Source: an uncultured Actinomycetes bacterium (lineage in GTDB: Bacteria > Actinomycetota > Actinomycetes > Nanopelagicales > Nanopelagicaceae). Taken from it: a DNA stretch of 6,769 nt. The DNA lies in assembly GCA_903865885.1 (NCBI GenBank), contig CAIPLJ010000053.1, positions 1 to 6,769 of the forward strand, in the 5' to 3' direction. The translations under genes and the position numbers were made by a program. Below, piece by piece: positions 1 through 4,692 of this stretch (position 1 is its first letter; each line of letters starts with the position of its first letter). Under the pieces are notes generated by a model. It saw only the letters and a program-made list of their open reading frames with translations, ran no database searches and was not told where the DNA came from.

Positions 1-93
1 CGATCTGCTGCAGCTGCGGTAGATACATATCTTTCGGGGGAGACCCAGTTGCCAGCACCTATCGAACCCACAACGCGCCCGTTGATGGTCTAA
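1..93 (+). CDS. gltD: Glutamate synthase (NADPH) small subunit, C-terminal fragment
   Basis: The first 93 bases read in frame 1 as 30 residues and a TAA stop. They begin RSAAAAVDTYL and end with LPAPIEPTTRPLMV. This matches the usual GltD C-terminus: the end of the FAD/NADPH-binding domain, where an alanine-rich helix follows the second dinucleotide-binding fold, then a short proline-rich tail. GltD passes electrons from NADPH through FAD and Fe-S centres to GltB, which makes glutamate from glutamine and 2-oxoglutarate. Only the tail is in the window, so no catalytic motif can be checked. The gene ends 37 bp before pyk on the same strand with no visible terminator, so read-through into pyk is likely. 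The short length limits certainty, but the tail is characteristic. Confidence 0.82.
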   Translation, partial: RSAAAAVDTYLSGETQLPAPIEPTTRPLMV

Positions 94-130
94 CTTCTAA
101 GTAACTACATAAGACAGATAAGGTAACGAT

Positions 131-1570
131 ATGCGCCGCGCTAAAATTGTTTGCACGATGGGTCCTGCAGTTGAAACTCCCGAGAAAGTTAGAGAGCTCA
201 TTGCGGCTGGAATGAATATGGCACGCCTGAATCTCTCGCATGGTTCCTATGAAGAGCATCAAGCTCGCTTAGATCAAGTTCGTGCAGCAGCGCTCGAGGC
301 AGGAAAGCCTGTTGCAATCCTTGTCGACCTACAAGGTCCAAAGATTCGCCTTGGTCGCTTTGCCAATGGTCCACACGATCTCGCTCGTGGAGATATCTTC
401 ACAATTACAACCGATGAAATTTCTGGAACCAAGGAACGAGTAGGCACTACATATAAAGGTCTACCCGGAGATTGCAAGCCGGGCGATCGCATTCTGATCG
501 ATGATGGAAAAGTTACAGTCGAAGTGATCGAAGTAAAAGGCAACGACGTTATTACTAAATGTATTCAGCCAGGGGCTGTCAGCAATAACAAGGGAATTAA
601 CTTGCCAGGGGTCGCAGTGTCGGTCCCTGCAATGTCTGAAAAAGATGGAGAGGATCTTCGATGGGGTCTTCGTGCAGGCGCAGATTTCATCGCACTTTCA
701 TTTGTGCGAAGCGCCGCAGATGTCAATGATGTGCATGCCATCATGGATGAAGTCGGAATTCGGGTACCTGTAATTGCGAAGATTGAAAAACCACAGGCTG
801 TAGAAAATCTCGTTGAAATCGTAGCTGCATTCGATGGAATCATGGTTGCACGCGGAGATCTTGGCGTTGAGCTTCCTATTGAAGATGTACCTATGGTCCA
901 GAAGCGATGTGTGGAGCTTGCACGTGATGCTGCAAAGCCTGTGATTGTTGCAACACAGATGCTCGATTCCATGATTACCAACTCTTCACCAACGCGAGCT
1001 GAAGCAACAGATTGCGCAAATGCGGTGCTCGATGGCGCAGACGCCTTGATGCTGTCTGGTGAAACATCTGTGGGTGCATTTGCAATCCAAGCTGTAGAGA
1101 CAATGGCCCGCATTATCGAGCGCACTGAAGAGCTTGGTCTTGATCGAATTCGCCCATTGACTAATAACCCACGCACTAAAGGTGGTGCCATTACCAAAGC
1201 TGCAGCTGAAGTAGGTCTTGTTGTTGGCGCGAAATTCCTCGTTACCTTTACTCAGTCAGGTGACTCTGCGCGCCGAATCTCGCGCTTGCGTTCACCTATT
1301 CCAATTCTTGCAATCACTCCAGAAATTGGCACCTATAACCGCCTTGCACTGTCATGGGGAGTTGAACCATTGGTAACTCCTATGGTTAAACACACTGATG
1401 AGATGGTTCTACAGGCAGACAAGATGTTGCTCGAAGGAAAGCGCGCAGAAATCGGCGAACTTGTCATGATTGTTGCTGGCTCTCCTCCAGGAATTCCTGG
1501 CTCAACCAATGCGATGCGCGTACACAAGGTAGGCGATGCTGTTAATGGCGTAGTCGCTGCTTATCGTTAA
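131..1570 (+). CDS. pyk: Pyruvate kinase, predicted K+-independent type
   Basis: This cytoplasmic glycolytic enzyme transfers phosphate from phosphoenolpyruvate to ADP, giving pyruvate and ATP. The 479 residues are the normal length for a bacterial pyruvate kinase without an extra C-terminal domain. The N-terminus (KIVCTMGPA, then MARLNLSHG around 30-38) belongs to the (beta/alpha)8 barrel. The B domain spans about 70-165. The active-site signature VIAKIEKPQAV carries the catalytic Lys217 and metal ligand Glu219, with the second metal ligand Asp243 in ARGDLGVELP. PTRAEATDCANAV and DALMLSGETSVG (288-315) complete the barrel, and the C-terminal allosteric domain runs from about 345. At 66-73 the sequence is DLQGPKIR; the Leu, Gln and Lys here are typical of the K+-independent branch. 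AAGG at 120-123 lies 7 bases before the ATG, which also gives the conserved N-terminus. The gene is probably cotranscribed with gltD. Confidence 0.97.
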   Translation: MRRAKIVCTMGPAVETPEKVRELIAAGMNMARLNLSHGSYEEHQARLDQVRAAALEAGKPVAILVDLQGPKIRLGRFANGPHDLARGDIFTITTDEISGTKERVGTTYKGLPGDCKPGDRILIDDGKVTVEVIEVKGNDVITKCIQPGAVSNNKGINLPGVAVSVPAMSEKDGEDLRWGLRAGADFIALSFVRSAADVNDVHAIMDEVGIRVPVIAKIEKPQAVENLVEIVAAFDGIMVARGDLGVELPIEDVPMVQKRCVELARDAAKPVIVATQMLDSMITNSSPTRAEATDCANAVLDGADALMLSGETSVGAFAIQAVETMARIIERTEELGLDRIRPLTNNPRTKGGAITKAAAEVGLVVGAKFLVTFTQSGDSARRISRLRSPIPILAITPEIGTYNRLALSWGVEPLVTPMVKHTDEMVLQADKMLLEGKRAEIGELVMIVAGSPPGIPGSTNAMRVHKVGDAVNGVVAAYR

Positions 1571-1600
1571 TCCCCAAACGTAATCCACAGCCGCACTCGT

Positions 1601-1629
1601 TTCGTCTATCTACCTTCTTCTAATACGAT
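1601..1629 (+). promoter_or_regulatory. Possible promoter for the tRNA and response regulator
   Basis: TACGAT at 1624-1629 fits the TAnnnT form of an actinobacterial -10 box. Seventeen bases upstream, TTCGTC (1601-1606) shares only the first two bases with the -35 consensus. A start near 1636 would leave about 4 bases before the tRNA, a normal layout for a tRNA gene. The 69 bp between pyk and the tRNA show no other candidate and no clear terminator for pyk. This is inference from weak matches. Confidence 0.35.
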
Positions 1630-1639
1630 AGGGCCTTAC

Positions 1640-1712
1640 GCCTCGGTACTCCAACGGTAGAGAGGGCAGTCTCAAACACTGCATAGTGTCGGTTCGAATC
1701 CGACTCGAGGCA
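1640..1712 (+). tRNA. tRNA-Leu (anticodon CAA) with a short, class I variable loop
   Basis: A full cloverleaf can be drawn. The acceptor stem GCCTCGG (1640-1646) pairs with TCGAGGC (1705-1711), ending in a G-U pair, with discriminator A73 at 1712. The D-stem is CTC/GAG (1649-1651 with 1662-1664) and the D-loop contains GG and TAGA. The anticodon stem GCAGT/ACTGC encloses CTCAAAC, giving anticodon CAA (1673-1675), which reads leucine TTG. The T-stem GTCGG/CCGAC encloses TTCGAAT. U8-A14, A15-U48 and G18G19 are present, so the fold looks functional. CCA is not encoded: A73 is followed by CAT. The D-arm (3 bp, unpaired 13 and 22, AA-GG-TAGA) resembles bacterial tRNA-Leu, but the variable region is 5 nt (1683-1687) instead of the long arm expected for leucine. 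The amino acid is therefore inferred from the anticodon and D-arm. One base separates it from the next start codon. Confidence 0.85.
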
Positions 1713-1713
1713 C

Positions 1714-2307
1714 ATGAGCAATGACGCAAAGCCAAGCATCCGCATCCTTGTTGCCGAGGATGAAGCGCTCATTCGCATGGACCTCGTCGAAATGTTGCAA
1801 GAAGCTGGATATGACGTGGTCGCACAAGCCACCAATGGTGAAGAAGCAATCGCACTTGCGATTGAGCATCAACCTGATTTAGCAATTCTTGATGTGAAGA
1901 TGCCGGTACTTGATGGAATTTCTGCAGCAGAGAAAATAATTTCTATCGCACCTGTCTTGATGTTGACTGCTTTTAGCCAGCGCGAACTCGTAGATCGAGC
2001 ACGCGATGCAGGTGTCATGGCATATGTTGTAAAGCCATTTACTATCGGCGACCTTGTTCCAGCAATTGAGATTGCATTTAGCCGCCATTTGCAGATGAAA
2101 TCACTTGCTGAAGAAGTCGCCGATTTACACGAGCGCCTTGAGACTCGCAAAGTTATAGATCGAGCTAAGGGCATCTTGATGAAAGCACTCAATCTTTCTG
2201 AACCCGAGGCTTTTTCGTGGATTCAAAGGGCTGCGATGGACCGTCGTTTGACGATGAAAGAGGTTGCACATGCAGTCATTTCGCCAGAAGCGGCCCTGGA
2301 TAAGTAA
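1714..2307 (+). CDS. pdtaR: PdtaR-like response regulator, receiver plus ANTAR RNA-binding domain
   Basis: This is a two-component response regulator that acts on RNA. Residues 9-125 form a receiver domain with acidic pocket Glu15/Asp16, phosphoacceptor Asp60 (ILDVKMP), Thr85 (LTAFSQR) and Lys107 (VVKPF). Residues about 133-190 form a coiled linker and ANTAR domain, with RLETRKVIDRAKGILM and IQRAAMDRRLTMKEVA. ANTAR proteins bind paired hairpins in nascent RNA and usually prevent termination. In mycobacteria the partner histidine kinase is PdtaS, whose gene is not in this window. Length (197 aa) and sequence closely resemble Mycobacterium tuberculosis Rv1626. The ATG at 1714 is the only plausible start: the frame is closed by TAG at 1684, and the next ATG lies inside the receiver domain. 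The sole Shine-Dalgarno-like GAGG (1707-1710) lies in the tRNA acceptor stem, 3 bases from ATG. Expression therefore probably depends on the tRNA transcript, perhaps as a leaderless message. Confidence 0.93.
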   Translation: MSNDAKPSIRILVAEDEALIRMDLVEMLQEAGYDVVAQATNGEEAIALAIEHQPDLAILDVKMPVLDGISAAEKIISIAPVLMLTAFSQRELVDRARDAGVMAYVVKPFTIGDLVPAIEIAFSRHLQMKSLAEEVADLHERLETRKVIDRAKGILMKALNLSEPEAFSWIQRAAMDRRLTMKEVAHAVISPEAALDK

Positions 2308-2368
2308 CCGCGATTCCTGCCTTTTTTCTCATCATTTCGTAATCAGAAAGTAACCTCCCATGCGGGAT

Positions 2369-2406
2369 TTGAGCTCCCTTTCACCTTGTCTCAAGTAGGG
2401 GTTGAG
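2369..2406 (+). promoter_or_regulatory. Repeated TTGAG/CTCAA half-sites around the predicted transporter promoter
   Basis: TTGAG occurs at 2369-2373, its complement CTCAA at 2390-2394 and TTGAG again at 2402-2406. The last two form a 5-bp inverted repeat around a 7-base centre, inside the spacer of the proposed promoter. Such an arrangement could bind a dimeric repressor. The rest of 2308-2385 holds no convincing element: a T-rich run at 2322-2327 lacks a good hairpin before it. Which protein would bind is unknown. Confidence 0.3.
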
Positions 2407-2415
2407 CATTACTCT
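2386..2415 (+). promoter_or_regulatory. Predicted promoter of the amino-acid importer operon
   Basis: TTGTCT (2386-2391) matches the -35 consensus at four of six positions. TACTCT (2410-2415), 18 bases downstream, fits the TAnnnT -10 form. Transcription would start near 2420-2423, giving a leader of about 45 bases before the ATG at 2467. The placement fits a strongly expressed binding-protein gene preceded by a 159-bp non-coding gap. The assignment rests on consensus matches only. Confidence 0.45.
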
Positions 2416-2419
2416 TTAC

Positions 2420-2461
2420 GCCTCCCTGTCCCGGGACACAAGCAATAAAAAACAGGAAGGC
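2420..2461 (+). promoter_or_regulatory. Leader segment able to sequester the ribosome binding site
   Basis: The ribosome binding site of the binding-protein gene is AGGAAGG (2454-2460), 6 bases before its ATG. GCCTCCCTGT (2420-2429), at the very start of the predicted transcript, can pair with ACAGGAAGGC (2452-2461) at nine of ten positions, the exception being C2424 opposite A2457. This would close a hairpin with a 22-base loop and hide the ribosome binding site. If transcription starts at 2422 or later, the helix shortens by about two pairs. The structure competes with a self-pairing palindrome at 2427-2438. Whether it forms in the cell is inference. Confidence 0.4.
2427..2438. repeat. Perfect 12-bp palindrome TGTCCCGGGACA
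   Basis: The sequence equals its own reverse complement over 12 bases, and the flanking bases do not extend it. It sits just after the predicted transcription start and 28 bases before the ATG of the binding-protein gene. It could be an operator for a dimeric repressor or a small RNA hairpin (TGTC/GACA with a CCGG loop). It was found by reading, and no regulator is assigned. Confidence 0.55.
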
Positions 2462-2466
2462 ACTAC

Positions 2467-3621
2467 ATGAATAAGAAGATCGTAAGCGGTCTTGCTATTG
2501 CTGCAGCTGCAACTCTCGCCCTTGGCGTAGTTGCAACATCACCAGCACAAGCAGCTGCTAAGACATCAGTTTCACTTGCATTCGAAGGTCCACTTACAGG
2601 TGGAGATGCACAGCTTGGTCAGGATCAGATTCCTGGCGCAATCTGGGCAATCGCTCTTTACAATGCAAAGAACCCAAAGGTAAAGGTCAACCTTGTTAAG
2701 GCTGACTCACAGTGTGACGGAACTGTTGCTGCAAACGTAGCTCCAGGTGTTGCTGCTAATAAGGACATCATCGGAGTTATCGGAACATCATGTTCAGGTG
2801 AAGCACGCGCTTCATTCCCTGCATTTAAGGCAGCTGGACTCACAATGATTGCTCCATCAGCATCTGCTGTTTCACTTACAGATCCAAAGGCTCCAGACCG
2901 TGGCTTCCCAGTATTCCACCGCGTCGTAGCTCACGATGGATTCCAGGCACCAGCACTTGCACGTTACGCAGCTAAGGGTGTTACATCACCTAAGTTCTAC
3001 GTAATCGATGACATGACAACATACGGCGGACCTCTTGCTAAGGGAACACTCCCAACAGCTAAGAAGCTCGGAACTGTTGTCGGTACAGACTCTGTTCCAA
3101 AGGGAACAGCTGACTACACATCAGTAGCATCAAAGGTGAAGGCGTCAGGAGCAACAGTTGTTATCTACGGTGGTTACACCACAGATGCAGCAAAGCTTTT
3201 CAAGGCACTTCGCGATGGTGGATACACAGGTATCTTGGCATCAGGCGATGGAACAAACACATCTGACTTCCCAGGACTTGCTGGTAAGGCTGCAGAAGGT
3301 GTTCGTCTCACAGCAGCTGACGTCCCATTCGATTCACTCCTCACAAAGGCGCAGCTTGCTGACTTCACAAAGGTCACAGGAATCAAGGTTCCTGGTCTTT
3401 ACTCAACAACTGCTTACAACGCAACTAACATCTTCCTTGACTGCATCACAAAGGGTGCGTTGACTCGTTCAGCGATCCAGCTTTGTGTAACAAACGGTTC
3501 ATGGACAGGTGCAGGCGGAGAAACCATCAAGTTCGACCGTTACGGCGACATCATTGGTGGAGCTCCAGTCGGTGGTTACCTTGTAAAGAACGGCGTCATC
3601 GTCTACGACTCAGTTGCATAA
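2467..3621 (+). CDS. livJ: Branched-chain amino-acid-type ABC transporter, substrate-binding protein
   Basis: This is the extracytoplasmic binding protein of a HAAT/LIV-type importer (Peripla_BP_6 fold, type I periplasmic binding protein). Residues 1-29 form a Sec signal peptide: MNKK, a hydrophobic core, and a probable cut after SPAQA. The mature part begins with beta strand SVSLAFEGPLTGG, typical of the family. Cys83 (DSQCDG) and Cys109 (GTSCSG) match the disulfide position of E. coli LivJ. Cys326 and Cys340 could form a second bridge. SGEARAS (110-116) and APSASAV (129-135) lie where LivJ contacts the ligand. There is no lipobox cysteine, which is odd for a protein that should stay at a Gram-positive cell surface. 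AGGAAGG at 2454-2460 supports the start. Every lysine codon I checked is AAG and most threonines are ACA, suggesting high expression. The substrate is not proven: leucine, isoleucine or valine are likeliest, but other amino acids or amides are possible. Confidence 0.93.
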   Translation: MNKKIVSGLAIAAAATLALGVVATSPAQAAAKTSVSLAFEGPLTGGDAQLGQDQIPGAIWAIALYNAKNPKVKVNLVKADSQCDGTVAANVAPGVAANKDIIGVIGTSCSGEARASFPAFKAAGLTMIAPSASAVSLTDPKAPDRGFPVFHRVVAHDGFQAPALARYAAKGVTSPKFYVIDDMTTYGGPLAKGTLPTAKKLGTVVGTDSVPKGTADYTSVASKVKASGATVVIYGGYTTDAAKLFKALRDGGYTGILASGDGTNTSDFPGLAGKAAEGVRLTAADVPFDSLLTKAQLADFTKVTGIKVPGLYSTTAYNATNIFLDCITKGALTRSAIQLCVTNGSWTGAGGETIKFDRYGDIIGGAPVGGYLVKNGVIVYDSVA

Positions 3622-3662
3622 TTAGCATCTGTTTCTAGAAGTAACGCAGTAAAAATGTAGTA

Positions 3663-3705
3663 AAGCGTGGCCACTTCCCGGCAAAACTAGGAAGTGGCCA
3701 CGCTT
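3663..3705 (+). terminator. Strong intercistronic hairpin, 16-bp perfect stem
   Basis: AAGCGTGGCCACTTCC (3663-3678) pairs without mismatch with GGAAGTGGCCACGCTT (3690-3705) around an 11-base loop. It starts 41 bases after the binding-protein stop codon and ends 33 bases before livH. No run of T follows on this strand, so it is either a weak or partial terminator or a 3-prime stabiliser left after RNA cleavage. Either role would give more binding protein than permease, as in the maltose operon. No separate promoter for livH is obvious after it. Confidence 0.8.
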
Positions 3706-3738
3706 CATAACACTCTTCACCTCAACAGATCGGTTGAT

Positions 3739-4692
3739 ATGAATTTCTCGGTAATTACGAGCCAGTTTTGGTCTCTTGCGCTACAAGGACTTTCGCTAGG
3801 TCTTATCTACGCCCTTGTATCTCTTGGTTACACCATGGTGTACGGAGTCTTGCGGCTTATTAACTTTGCAAACTCAGAAGTATTTATGGTCGGTACATTT
3901 GCCACTCTCTTTATCGAGACACATGTACTCGGTTATGCGATCAACGCACCTTCACTTCACGGTTTTAAATTGATTTACACATTGTTCTTTGCCTTTGTGG
4001 CTTCCATGGTGGCATGCGCACTACTTGCGATACTCGTTGAACTAGTTGCCTATCGCCGCCTTCGAGCGCGTGGTGCAAATAGGCTTGCATCACTTATTTC
4101 AGCAATTGGAGTCTCCATCTTTCTCTTGGAGTCGATGCGTATCATTACAATTTCACGCCCAATGACAACTCCGCGACTTCTTGATAAGTGGAGCTTCGGC
4201 ACATTCCACGGCGCCAATTTCCGTATCGACACGATGATGGCGATTATCTTCCCAATCTTGATATTTATTGTTCTCGATCAATTCGTTGGTCGTTCACGAC
4301 TTGGAAAATCAATCCGTGCAGTATCGATGTCTGAAGAGAATTCGAAGTTGATGGGTATCAATATCAACCGAGTCATTACCCTGACTTTCTGTATCGGTGG
4401 TCTTACAACTGGCGCAGCAGCATTTCTCTACACAACTGTCTATGAAAATACAGTCTTTAACGTCGGATTCAGCATGGGTATCGCAGCATTTACAGCAGCA
4501 GTCCTCGGCGGAATCGGAAACTTACGTGGCGCATTCTTTGGTGGTCTAGCCCTTGGCCTCCTCGAAGAATTTGCATCAGCAATCCTTGGTTCACAATGGA
4601 AAGCCGTAACTGTCTTCACAGTGCTCGTTGTTGTACTTCTATTCAGACCGAACGGCCTCTTTGGTGAAGCCGTCCAGCAGACGAGGACATGA
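3739..4692 (+). CDS. livH: Branched-chain amino-acid-type ABC transporter permease LivH
   Basis: This is one of the two membrane subunits forming the import channel. From the ATG at 3739 it has 317 residues, close to E. coli LivH (308). About eight hydrophobic helices can be seen, near residues 12-38, 45-60, 79-103, 115-134, 165-180, 213-232, 243-282 and 289-302. Family motifs are LGYTMVYGVLRLINFA (29-44), AVSMSEENSKLMGIN (194-208), which is the cytoplasmic region before the ATPase-coupling loop, and GGIGNLRGAFFGG (257-269). The frame also has a GTG at 3694, but that lies inside the stem of the preceding hairpin and would add 15 polar residues not usual in the family. The start at 3739 is therefore preferred, although only a poor Shine-Dalgarno match (around 3727-3733) precedes it. 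The 3-prime end overlaps livM. Confidence 0.93.
   Translation: MNFSVITSQFWSLALQGLSLGLIYALVSLGYTMVYGVLRLINFANSEVFMVGTFATLFIETHVLGYAINAPSLHGFKLIYTLFFAFVASMVACALLAILVELVAYRRLRARGANRLASLISAIGVSIFLLESMRIITISRPMTTPRLLDKWSFGTFHGANFRIDTMMAIIFPILIFIVLDQFVGRSRLGKSIRAVSMSEENSKLMGININRVITLTFCIGGLTTGAAAFLYTTVYENTVFNVGFSMGIAAFTAAVLGGIGNLRGAFFGGLALGLLEEFASAILGSQWKAVTVFTVLVVVLLFRPNGLFGEAVQQTRT

Noticed and set aside
565..1197. 210-residue open frame on the minus strand inside pyk
   Set aside because: It has no recognisable domain and a low-complexity Ser/Thr/Ala composition. It lies wholly inside a clearly real pyruvate kinase gene, so it is a shadow.
1620..1872. Minus-strand frames across the tRNA and regulator start
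   Set aside because: They run antisense through a tRNA and a receiver domain, overlap each other and have no recognisable product.
2290..2327. Possible terminator after the response regulator (GCGG/CCGC followed by a T run)
   Set aside because: The stem has only 4 bp around a 14-base loop and the T run starts 10 bases later, so it is too weak to call.
2357..2368. Small hairpin TCCC-ATGC-GGGA upstream of the promoter
   Set aside because: It has only four pairs, lies upstream of the predicted transcript and has no second copy, so chance is a sufficient explanation.
2308..2466. Paired ANTAR-type hexaloop hairpins (loop A at 1, G at 4) as target of the neighbouring regulator
   Set aside because: I looked for AnnGnn loops with flanking complementary stems and found none with more than two pairs.
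3158..3463. 101-residue + strand frame rich in Ser, Gln and Thr
   Set aside because: It is produced by the TCA, ACA and CAG-rich codon use of the binding-protein gene read in another frame.
3694..3738. Upstream GTG start for livH, adding 15 residues
   Set aside because: The codon lies within the right arm of the 16-bp stem, no ribosome binding site is free before it, and the added residues are atypical for LivH.
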